Below, piece after piece: positions 7,039-13,878 of a stretch of DNA of 21,179 nucleotides (position 1 is its first letter; every line of letters starts with the position of its first letter). The position numbers and the translations under genes were made by a program. The notes under the pieces are model-generated. The model worked only from the letters and a program-made list of their open reading frames with translations. It was not told where the DNA came from and did not search any database. The DNA is from Clostridia bacterium (GTDB taxonomy: Bacteria > Bacillota > Clostridia > Christensenellales > Aristaeellaceae), in contig CAAGFE010000033.1 in assembly GCA_900769075.1 (NCBI GenBank), forward strand, positions 1-21,179, read 5' to 3'.

Positions 7039-8784
7039 TCACTCACCCTCCTTTGCCGCGGTCAGCGCGCCGAAATGGCACAGCTGGGTACACACGCCAC
7101 AGCCCGTGCACAGGGTATGATCGATGGCGGCCTTGCCGTCCTTCATGGCGATGGCAGGGCAGCCGATCTTCATGCACATCCTGCAGGAACGGCACTTGTC
7201 GCTGTCCACGGTGACGGGCTTGTTGTGCTTGACGTACTTGAGCAGTGCGCAGGGGCGGCGGCTGATGATCACGGAGGCCTCCGGCGCCGCCAGTTCCTCC
7301 TTGATGGCCTCCTCGGTCTGCTTGAGGTCGTATGGATCGACCACGCGCACCCGGCGGATGCCCACCGCATGGCAGAGGGTTTCCAGGTCAATCTTCGTGC
7401 AGGGATCGCCCTTGAGGTTGAAACCGGTGGTGGGGTTCTGCTGATGCCCGGTCATGCCGGTGATGGAGTTATCCACGATGATGATCGTGGCGTTGGATTC
7501 ATTGTAGGCCACGTTGACCAATCCGGTGATGCCGGAGTGCATGAAGGTGGAATCGCCGATCACCGCCACGGTGTTGGCGTCCATTTTGCCCTCCATGGCC
7601 TTGGTGAAGCCGTGCGCACCGGAGATGGACGCGCCCATGCAGATGACCGAATCCACCGCCGCCAGCGGGGCCACCGCGCCCAGGGTGTAGCAGCCGATGT
7701 CGCCCAGGACGGTGATCTTGTTCTTTGCCAGGGTGTAGAACAGACCGCGATGGGGGCAGCCTGCGCACATCACCGGCGGACGGGCGGGAATCGCATCCGC
7801 CACCCTGCACCCGGGGCAGGGTGCTTCCATGCCCAGCTTTTCCGCCACCAGGTTCTGGCTGAATTCGTCGATGCAGGGGAAAATCTCCTTGCCGCGGACG
7901 GTCAGACCCAGATCCCTGCAGTGGGCCTCGATGAAGCTGTCCAGCTCCTCGACGACGATCAGCTCGTCGACGGAGGCGGCGAAGTCGCGGATCTTCTTTT
8001 CCGGCATCGGCCAGACCATGCCCAGCTTCATCACCGGATACTTGTCCCCGCAGACCTCCTTGACGTACTGGTACGCCGTGGAGGAGGTGATGATGCCGCG
8101 GGTGTGGTCGCTGCCCTCCTCCACCCGGTTGATCTGGGCGGTTTCCGCCCATTCGATCAGGGCCTTCGTGCGGGCTTCCACCACGGGATGGCGCTTCCTG
8201 GCGTTGCCGGGCATCATGATGTACTTCTGCGGATTCTTGACATATTCCCTGACGCACTCGGCCCTTTCGCCGGGCTCCACGACGCTCTGGCTGTGGGAGA
8301 TGCGGGTGCACATCTTCAGCAGCACGGGCGTATCGAACCTCTCGGACAGCTCATAGGCCAGCTTGGCATAGGCCATCGCCTCGGCAGAATCGGCAGGCTC
8401 CAGCATGGGAACCTTCGCCGCGCGGGCGTAGTGGCGGGAGTCCTGCTCGTTCTGAGAGGAATGCATGCCCGCGTCATCCGCCACGCAGATGACCATGCCT
8501 GCGTTCACGCCCGTGTAGCTGATGGTGAACAGCGGATCCGCCGCCACGTTCAGGCCCACGTGCTTCATGCCGCAGAAGCTGCGCTTGCCCGCCAGGCTTG
8601 CCCCGAAGGCCGCCTCCATGGCGACCTTCTCGTTGGGGGCCCACTCGGCGCAGACCTCCTTGTACTTGGCGATCGCCTCGGTGATTTCCGTCGAGGGCGT
8701 GCCGGGATAGCTGGACACGAAGACACATCCGGCCTCGTACAGTCCGCGGGCAACCGCTTCATTGCCCAGCATCAGGATTTTCAT
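7039..8784 (-). CDS. iorA: Indolepyruvate:ferredoxin oxidoreductase, alpha subunit
   Basis: This 581-residue catalytic subunit opens with the pyrimidine-binding domain (MLGNEAVARGLYEAG, SSYPGTPSTEI) and carries the thiamine-diphosphate domain in the second half (IGDSTFMHSGITG and IIVDNSITGMTGHQ, the GD...N Mg-TPP motif). The C-terminus holds two ferredoxin-type [4Fe-4S] motifs: CRSCRMCMKIGCP near 528-540 and CTGCGVCTQLCHF near 557-569. CPGCRVADAIPARPPVMCAGCPHRG in the middle is also typical of IorA. Domain order and length match the family. AAGGAGG precedes the ATG at 8784. The enzyme is oxygen-sensitive and marks an anaerobic life style. It acts on aryl pyruvates in known relatives; the ACT and PaaK neighbours agree with that. 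Confidence 0.95.
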   Translation of the reverse strand: MKILMLGNEAVARGLYEAGCVFVSSYPGTPSTEITEAIAKYKEVCAEWAPNEKVAMEAAFGASLAGKRSFCGMKHVGLNVAADPLFTISYTGVNAGMVICVADDAGMHSSQNEQDSRHYARAAKVPMLEPADSAEAMAYAKLAYELSERFDTPVLLKMCTRISHSQSVVEPGERAECVREYVKNPQKYIMMPGNARKRHPVVEARTKALIEWAETAQINRVEEGSDHTRGIITSSTAYQYVKEVCGDKYPVMKLGMVWPMPEKKIRDFAASVDELIVVEELDSFIEAHCRDLGLTVRGKEIFPCIDEFSQNLVAEKLGMEAPCPGCRVADAIPARPPVMCAGCPHRGLFYTLAKNKITVLGDIGCYTLGAVAPLAAVDSVICMGASISGAHGFTKAMEGKMDANTVAVIGDSTFMHSGITGLVNVAYNESNATIIIVDNSITGMTGHQQNPTTGFNLKGDPCTKIDLETLCHAVGIRRVRVVDPYDLKQTEEAIKEELAAPEASVIISRRPCALLKYVKHNKPVTVDSDKCRSCRMCMKIGCPAIAMKDGKAAIDHTLCTGCGVCTQLCHFGALTAAKEGE

Positions 8785-8811
8785 GGAGAAACTTCCTCCT
8801 TACCATGGAAA

Positions 8812-10365
8812 TTACTTATTATCGCCGATGGAATCCGTGACGTTCACGGTCACCTGGCGGTCATAGCAGGAAAAGACCTTGTCGACATATGCCTTGTTCA
8901 TCCTGGGGGTGACGAGGCTGACGACCGGGACGATCACCAGGCCCGCCAGCATGCAGAACGCGCCCGCGTTGATGGGGCTCTGCAGCAGGGTCGGGAACAT
9001 GGGCCGCCACAGGATGTTGGCGATCATCACCACGGTGGAGAACAGGAAGCTGCACCACACGGAGGCGCGGGTCGCCTTCTTCCAGTACAATCCGTAGAGG
9101 AAGGGCGCGAGGAATGCGCCCGCCAGCGCGCCCCAGCTGACGCCCATCAGCTGGGCTATGAAGGTGACGCTGGACTTGTACTGCACAATCGCCAGCACCA
9201 CGGAGATGGCGATGAACACCAGGATCAGGCCGCGCATGGTGAGCAGCTGCTTCTTTTCGTCCATCTTCTTGACGAGGGTTCCCTTGATGAAGTCCAGCGT
9301 CAGGGTGGAGGACGAGGTCAGCACCAGGGAGGACAGGGTGGACATGGACGCCGCCAGCACCAGCACCACCACGATGGCAATCAGGATGGTCGGCAGACCG
9401 GACAGCATGGTGGGGATGACCGCATCATAACCCTGGGTCGCCACATCCACATCGAACAGCCGTCCGAAGCCGCCCAGGAAGTAGCATCCGCCCGCGACAA
9501 TCGCCGCGAACAGGGTGGAGATGATCATGCCCTTGTTGATGGCTTGCTCGCTCTTGATGGCATAGAACTTCTGCACCATCTGAGGCAGGCCCCAGGTGCC
9601 CAGGCTGGTCAGGATGACCACGCCCAGCAGGTTGACCGGGTCAGGGCCGAAGAAGGACGCGAACACACCGGGGGATGCCACCGGGCCGGCATTGGCAGGC
9701 ACGGACACCTCGCCCAGCTGCTGGAGCGCGGCCAGGAAGCCGCCCTTGCTGTTCAGCACCGCCACGATCACGGCGATGATGCCGCCGATCATGATGACGC
9801 CCTGGATGAAGTCGTTGATGGCCGTCGCCATATAGCCGCCGGCAACCACATAGATGGCCGTCAGCACCGCCATGACGATGACGCACACGGTGTAGTCGAT
9901 GTCAAAGGCCATGCCGAACAGACGGGACAGGCCGTTGTACAGGGACGCGGTATAGGGAATCAGAAAGACGAAGATGATGGCGGAGGCCGCCAGCTTCAGT
10001 GCCTTGGAGTCAAAGCGGGACGCAAAGAACTGGGGCATGGTGGCGCTGTCCAGATGCTGGGTCATGACTCGGGTGCGCCGGCCCAGGAAGGCCCAGGCCA
10101 TCAGCGAGCCCAGCAGGGCGTTGCCGATGCCAGCCCAGGTGGCGGCGATGCCGTACTTCCAGCCGAACTGGCCCGCATAGCCCACGAACACCACCGCGGA
10201 GAAGTAGGACGTGCCGTAGGCGAAGGCTGTCAGCCAGGGGCCGACGCTGCGTCCGCCCAGGACAAAGCCGTTCACGTCCGTGGAGTGCTTGCGGCAGTAC
10301 AGGCCGATGGCGACCGTGACAGCAAAAAAGACGACGAGCATGCCCATTTTGATGAAAAGATCCAT
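8812..10365 (-). CDS. Sodium:solute symporter (SSS family)
   Basis: This 517-residue membrane protein has the pattern of the sodium/solute symporter family (PutP, PanF, SGLT): about 13 hydrophobic helices, the N-terminal FVLGGRSVGPWLTAFAYG element in the first helix-loop region, and the TM8-like STLSSLVLTSSSTLTLDF near residues 335-360, which supplies the serine/threonine Na+ site in relatives. GGRPMs of sugar transporters are not evident. The start ATG at 10365 has GGGAGG seven bases upstream. It sits 27 bp before iorA on the same strand, so the likely cargo is an organic acid or amino acid used by the pathway, for example an arylacetate or an aromatic amino acid. That substrate is inferred only from position. 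Confidence 0.92.
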   Translation of the reverse strand: MDLFIKMGMLVVFFAVTVAIGLYCRKHSTDVNGFVLGGRSVGPWLTAFAYGTSYFSAVVFVGYAGQFGWKYGIAATWAGIGNALLGSLMAWAFLGRRTRVMTQHLDSATMPQFFASRFDSKALKLAASAIIFVFLIPYTASLYNGLSRLFGMAFDIDYTVCVIVMAVLTAIYVVAGGYMATAINDFIQGVIMIGGIIAVIVAVLNSKGGFLAALQQLGEVSVPANAGPVASPGVFASFFGPDPVNLLGVVILTSLGTWGLPQMVQKFYAIKSEQAINKGMIISTLFAAIVAGGCYFLGGFGRLFDVDVATQGYDAVIPTMLSGLPTILIAIVVVLVLAASMSTLSSLVLTSSSTLTLDFIKGTLVKKMDEKKQLLTMRGLILVFIAISVVLAIVQYKSSVTFIAQLMGVSWGALAGAFLAPFLYGLYWKKATRASVWCSFLFSTVVMIANILWRPMFPTLLQSPINAGAFCMLAGLVIVPVVSLVTPRMNKAYVDKVFSCYDRQVTVNVTDSIGDNK

Positions 10366-10441
10366 GAAAAAACCTCCCTGTTCTTCAGTGCTGCAATCCT
10401 ACCGAGAAAAAGGGGTACCAAGCCTACCGAACAACCAAACA

Positions 10442-10457
10442 GCAGGACGCGTCCTGC
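10442..10457. repeat. Perfect 16-bp palindrome GCAGGACGCGTCCTGC
   Basis: This palindrome has no spacer and lies in the 141-bp gap between the acyl-CoA synthetase stop and the symporter start. A zero-loop palindrome is a poor terminator and no T-tract follows, so a protein-binding site is more likely. A second, weaker inverted repeat (ATGCC / GGCAT) is at 10480-10496. No good sigma-A promoter is seen in the gap. Confidence 0.5.
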
Positions 10458-10506
10458 GGTTCTCCTACATGTGCAGATATCATGCCTCTGCGGGGCATAG
10501 GGCCCA

Positions 10507-12141
10507 TCAGCCGGTGATCTGGGTTTCCACCAGGCGGCCCTTGCAGTACCTTTCGCGCAGCACCGGCTTTTCAATCTTGCCGGTGGCGTTGCGCGGCACC
10601 TTGTCGAAGATGATCTTTCGCGGACGCTTATAGCGCGGCATCCCGAGGCAGAAGGTGTTGATCTCCTCTTCCGTGCAGGTCATGCCCTCCTTGATCTCCA
10701 CGATCGCCGCGGCGATCTCACCCAGTCGGGGATGGGGCAGGCCAATCACCGCCACGTCCTTGATCTTGTCAAACTGGCGCATGAAATTCTCGATTTCCAC
10801 CGGGTAGAGGTTCTCGCCGCCGGTGATGACCACGTCCTTCTTGCGGTCAACGAGGTAGATGAAGCCGTCCTCATCCATCATCGCCATATCGCCGGTATAG
10901 AGCCAGCCGTCCTTGAGGACTTCCCTGCTGGCTTCCTCGTTCTTATAGTAGCAGAGCATCACGCCGTCGCCCTTGACGATCAACTCGCCCACCTCGCCCT
11001 GCCTGACATCCTGACCGTCATTGCCGACGATCCTCGCCGCCCACTTGTAGCCGGGCTTGCCGATCGCGCCTACCTTGTGGACGTTCTCCACCCCCAGATG
11101 CACGCAGCCGGGGCCGATGGATTCGGACAGGCCGTAGTTCGTGTCGTACTGATGATGGGGGAAGACCTTCAGCCAGCGGGTGACCAGGCTGGGCGGCACG
11201 GGCTGGGCGCCGATGTGCATCAGCCGCCACTGGTCGAGGTAGTAATGGTTCAGATCCACGCGGCCGGAGTCAATCGCATCCAGCAGATCCTGCGCCCAGG
11301 GCACCAGCAGCCACACGATGGTGCAGCGCTCCTCGGTCACCGCGCGGAGAATCCACTCCGGCTTCACGCCCCGCAGCAGCACCGCTTTGCTGCCCGAATA
11401 CAGGCTGCCGAACCAGTGCATCTTTGCGCCGGTGTGATACAGCGGCGGAATGCAGAGGAACACATCCTCTCGCTGCTGGCCGTGATGGGCGTGCTCCACC
11501 TCGCAGGAATACGCCAGTGCGCGGTGGTTATGGAGGATGGCCTTGGGGAAGCCGGTGGTGCCGGAGGAGAAATAAATCGCCGCGTGATCCTGCTCGGTCA
11601 GCGCCACAGGGGGCTGGCTGGTGGAGCAGAAGCCCATCAGGCGGATGCATTCCTCGGTGTAGGCCGGGCCGTTCTTGCCGACATAGAAGGTGAAGCGCAG
11701 CTTGAGCTGATCGGCAATGGCGTCCATCCGGCTGACAAATTCCGGCCCGAACACCAGCACGTCCACATCCGCCAGGTCCAGGCAGTACTTGATTTCATCC
11801 GCGGAATAGCGGAAGTTCATCGGCACGGCGATGCAGCCCGCCTTGAGGATGCCGAAGTAGATCGGCAGCCACTCCAGGCAGTTCATCAGCAGAATGGCGA
11901 CCTTCGTTCCCCGCTCGACCCCGCGGCTCAGCAGCAGATTGGCGAATTTGTTGGCTCTCCGGTCGAACTCGCCCCAGCTGATCTCCCGCCGATAGGGCGC
12001 ATCCGGGTTGGCGCTCTCGATCAGGTTCATGTCGCGCCAGGTGGTCGCCTGGTCGCGCTCCTCCGAGGGATTGATCTCCACCAGCGCCGTTTCCAGGCCA
12101 TACAGGCGGGCGTTTCGCTCGAGATAATCGGTCAGCAGCAA
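10507..12141 (-). CDS. AMP-dependent acyl-CoA synthetase/ligase (long-type, class I)
   Basis: This 544-residue adenylate-forming enzyme activates a carboxylic acid to its acyl-CoA through an acyl-AMP. Seen motifs: phosphate loop YFSSGTTGFPK near residues 190-200, NYGLSESIGP, YTGDMAMMDEDGFIYLVDRKKD with the hinge aspartate, and C-terminal NATGKIEKP with catalytic lysine near residue 522. It resembles fatty-acid or aryl-acid CoA ligases; the acid is not evident. I place the start at TTG 12141: the purine-rich AAAGGGG site at 12154-12148 is about seven bases from it, while the longer in-frame TTG at 12165 has no site. It is the first gene of the cluster and has a near-consensus promoter at 12177-12205. 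Having both this enzyme and PaaK suggests two different acids are activated. TTG start is unusual and the start is moderately certain. Confidence 0.9.
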   Translation of the reverse strand: MLLTDYLERNARLYGLETALVEINPSEERDQATTWRDMNLIESANPDAPYRREISWGEFDRRANKFANLLLSRGVERGTKVAILLMNCLEWLPIYFGILKAGCIAVPMNFRYSADEIKYCLDLADVDVLVFGPEFVSRMDAIADQLKLRFTFYVGKNGPAYTEECIRLMGFCSTSQPPVALTEQDHAAIYFSSGTTGFPKAILHNHRALAYSCEVEHAHHGQQREDVFLCIPPLYHTGAKMHWFGSLYSGSKAVLLRGVKPEWILRAVTEERCTIVWLLVPWAQDLLDAIDSGRVDLNHYYLDQWRLMHIGAQPVPPSLVTRWLKVFPHHQYDTNYGLSESIGPGCVHLGVENVHKVGAIGKPGYKWAARIVGNDGQDVRQGEVGELIVKGDGVMLCYYKNEEASREVLKDGWLYTGDMAMMDEDGFIYLVDRKKDVVITGGENLYPVEIENFMRQFDKIKDVAVIGLPHPRLGEIAAAIVEIKEGMTCTEEEINTFCLGMPRYKRPRKIIFDKVPRNATGKIEKPVLRERYCKGRLVETQITG

Positions 12142-12176
12142 TGTTCTATCCCCTTTAACGCTCAAATTTGCTTTTT

Positions 12177-12205
12177 ATTCTACCATTTGCGTCACAAGAA
12201 GTCAA
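12177..12205 (-). promoter_or_regulatory. Promoter of the aryl-CoA cluster with possible MarR site
   Basis: On the minus strand -35 TTGACT (12205-12200), 17-bp spacer, -10 TAGAAT (12182-12177). The plus-strand segment 12177-12194, ATTCTACCATTTGCGTCA, matches the MarR gene promoter segment 13809-13826 at 15 of 18 positions and in the same register over the -10 box, which suggests one shared regulator. Confidence 0.75.
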
Positions 12206-12257
12206 CGCGGGCGCTGTTCTGTTCCTGTTTTTTTGATGGAAACCGCCCGCATCCGCA

Positions 12258-12286
12258 TTGACTTCCGTCCGCGTTTTGACTAAACT
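12258..12286 (+). promoter_or_regulatory. Promoter of the amidohydrolase gene
   Basis: -35 TTGACT at 12258-12263, a 17-bp spacer and -10 TAAACT at 12281-12286. The predicted transcript starts only a dozen or so bases before the coding start, just upstream of or at AAAGGAG (12293-12299). It is divergent from the cluster promoter, 52 bp away between -35 boxes. Confidence 0.7.
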
Positions 12287-12307
12287 GATGGCAAAGGAGT
12301 AATGCAT

Positions 12308-13144
12308 ATGATCATTGATTTTCACGCCCACACCTTCCCCGACAGGATCGCCGCTGCCGCCGTGGGCAAGCTGGAATTGAAGGCCCATGCCCGTTCCCAT
12401 TCCGATGGCACGCGGGAGGGATTGCTCCGCTGCATGAAGGCGGCGGGCATTGACCATGCGGTGGTGCTGCCGGTGGCTACCAATCCGCTCAAATGTGCCT
12501 CGATGAACGACGCCTCCCGCGCGCTGAACAGCCTGGATGGCCTGACCTACTTCGCCGCCATCCATCCCGACGCGCCGGACTGGCACGAGGAGCTGGGCCG
12601 TGCCAGCCTTCTGGGCTTCCAGGGAGTGAAGATTCACCCTGTGTATCAGGATGTGCCCATTGACGATCCGCGCTTCGTCCGCATCCTCGCCCGCTGCGGC
12701 GAACTGGGGCTGACCGTCGTCATGCACGGCGGCGCGGACATCGGCTTCCCCGGTGTGGAACGGTGCAGCCCCGCCCGCCTTCGCCGCGCCCTGGCCCAGA
12801 GCGGCCCGGTCACCCTGGTGGCGGCGCACATGGGCGGCTGGCGCAACTGGCAGGAGGTCCCCGAGCAGCTGCTGGACACCGGCGTATATCTGGACACGGC
12901 CTACACCCTGGGCGCGATTGATCCGCTGGACGACTACTACGCGCCGGAGGAGCTGCCCATGCTGGCGGACGAGCGTTTTTGCGCGCTGGTGCGGATTTTC
13001 GGCAGCCGGCGGGTGCTCTTCGGCACCGACAGCCCCTGGGATGACATGAACGCCTGTGTCGCGCGCATCCGCAGCCTGCCCCTGACCGACGCGGAGAAGG
13101 AGGACATCTTCTGCCGCAATGCCTGCAGGCTGCTGAAGCGATAA
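12308..13144 (+). CDS. Amidohydrolase-family TIM-barrel metalloenzyme
   Basis: The 278-residue protein fits the amidohydrolase 2 group (ACMSD/decarboxylase-like or lactone hydrolase). Likely metal and catalytic residues are the opening DFHAH (His6, His8), Lys108 and His110 in GVKIHP, His140 in VMHGG, His174 in AAHMGG and Asp241 in FGTDSPW. It has no signal peptide and should act in the cytosol. The ATG at 12308 is eight bases from AGGAG; the ATG two codons upstream at 12302 is only two bases from it. Relatives decarboxylate or hydrolyse cyclic and aromatic compounds, which suits a place beside an aryl-acid cluster, but the substrate is unknown. It is divergent from the cluster and convergent with the MarR gene. 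Confidence 0.85.
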   Translation: MIIDFHAHTFPDRIAAAAVGKLELKAHARSHSDGTREGLLRCMKAAGIDHAVVLPVATNPLKCASMNDASRALNSLDGLTYFAAIHPDAPDWHEELGRASLLGFQGVKIHPVYQDVPIDDPRFVRILARCGELGLTVVMHGGADIGFPGVERCSPARLRRALAQSGPVTLVAAHMGGWRNWQEVPEQLLDTGVYLDTAYTLGAIDPLDDYYAPEELPMLADERFCALVRIFGSRRVLFGTDSPWDDMNACVARIRSLPLTDAEKEDIFCRNACRLLKR

Positions 13145-13176
13145 TTTCATCCTGTGCGTTTTCATGCAGACAAAGC

Positions 13177-13204
13177 GCCCGCTGCGCCAATCGGTGCAGC
13201 GGGC
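13177..13204. terminator. GC-rich hairpin between convergent amidohydrolase and MarR genes
   Basis: GCCCGCTGC (13177-13185) and GCAGCGGGC (13196-13204) form a perfect 9-bp stem with a 10-nt loop. The T-tracts on both sides are weak. It lies between convergent genes and could stop transcripts from either side. Confidence 0.6.
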
Positions 13205-13225
13205 TGTATCATGCTGTTTCATGGG

Positions 13226-13256
13226 GAAAACTCCCATGGAGCGGTTTTCGTTTTTT
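13226..13256 (+). terminator. Rho-independent terminator after the amidohydrolase gene
   Basis: GAAAACTCC (13226-13234) pairs with GGAG plus TTTTC (13238-13241 and 13245-13249) with a 3-nt loop and a 3-nt bulge, and is followed by G and six T. The T-run overlaps the stop codon of the convergent MarR gene. Confidence 0.65.
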
Positions 13257-13734
13257 ATCCTTCGTCGGTTTCGGCGTTTGACAGGCGATGGGCCACTTCA
13301 ATCAGATACGCCAGGGCATTGTTCAGCCGCCTGATATCGCTGGGGCTGAAATCAGCCGGCCAGCCCTTCACCTGGTTGGCGAGGTTCGCCTGCAGGCTCC
13401 GCGCCATTTCCGCCCCCGCAGGCAGCAGGCGAACATTCACAATCCGTCGATCCTTCTCGCTCCGGCAGCGTTCCACCAGGCCGCGGTCATGGAGCACGTC
13501 CAGCAGCGGCGTGATGTTGGGCTTGGCAATCCCCAGGTTCACGCTGATCTTGCCGATCGACATCTCCCCCTTGGCAAGCATGCACAGGATCTGGATATGG
13601 GAAAACGGCATGCCGAGCTCCTTCGTCAACGAATCCACCCGAATAAACCGTTTGGGGAGCAGCGGCAGAGCCTCATAAATATTCTGTGAAATTGCTTGGA
13701 CGAGCGCTTCATCCATGGTCCAGTTTCTTGCCAT
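13255..13734 (-). CDS. MarR-family transcriptional regulator
   Basis: This 159-residue protein has the MarR winged-helix layout: a helical N-terminal dimerisation part, the HTH around residues 57-80 (MSIGKISVNLGIAKPNITPLLDVLHDRGLV), the wing SEKDRRIVNVRLLPAG near 92-107 and a long C-terminal dimerisation helix. MarR proteins are usually dimeric repressors released by small aromatic or phenolic ligands, sometimes by aryl- or acyl-CoA esters. The start ATG at 13734 follows GGAGGAG. Its promoter contains TGGTA-N6-TACCA over the -10 box, fitting autoregulation, and a related sequence lies in the promoter of the aryl-CoA cluster about 1.6 kb away. I infer that it controls itself and that cluster. 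Confidence 0.92.
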   Translation of the reverse strand: MARNWTMDEALVQAISQNIYEALPLLPKRFIRVDSLTKELGMPFSHIQILCMLAKGEMSIGKISVNLGIAKPNITPLLDVLHDRGLVERCRSEKDRRIVNVRLLPAGAEMARSLQANLANQVKGWPADFSPSDIRRLNNALAYLIEVAHRLSNAETDEG

Positions 13735-13801
13735 TGTCTTTCTCCTCCGTTGTCACGCAATGGGGGCATTGGAACGTCCTGCCCGGCACGAAATTGACTG
13801 T

Positions 13802-13837
13802 TGGTATGATTTTACCATATTCGTCAAAGAATGGCAA
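13802..13837 (-). promoter_or_regulatory. MarR promoter with overlapping dyad operator
   Basis: On the minus strand -35 TTGCCA (13837-13832), 17-bp spacer and -10 TAAAAT (13814-13809). The dyad TGGTA (13802-13806), six bases, TACCA (13813-13817) covers the -10 box. Wider half-sites TTGAC and GTCAA flank it. The leader to the ATG is about 65 nt. Confidence 0.7.
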
Positions 13838-13878
13838 GTTTTCCTGTACACACAAATATGTGTCCATCACCTGTTTTC

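Noticed and set aside
7037..7046. iorA-iorB overlap through a GTG start at 7046
   Set aside because: The AGGAGG site directly touches that GTG; the ATG at 7037 has correct spacing, so the genes do not overlap.
6949..10500. Very long plus-strand open frame opposite iorA and the symporter
   Set aside because: It is antisense to two clearly recognisable enzymes, its translation is His/Gln/Arg/Gly-rich low-complexity as expected from the reverse frame of GC-rich genes, and it has no ribosome site or family match. The same holds for the plus-strand frames 1274-3424, 3463-4566, 4805-6562 and 10732-12261, and the minus-strand frames 12155-13237 and 19552-20589.
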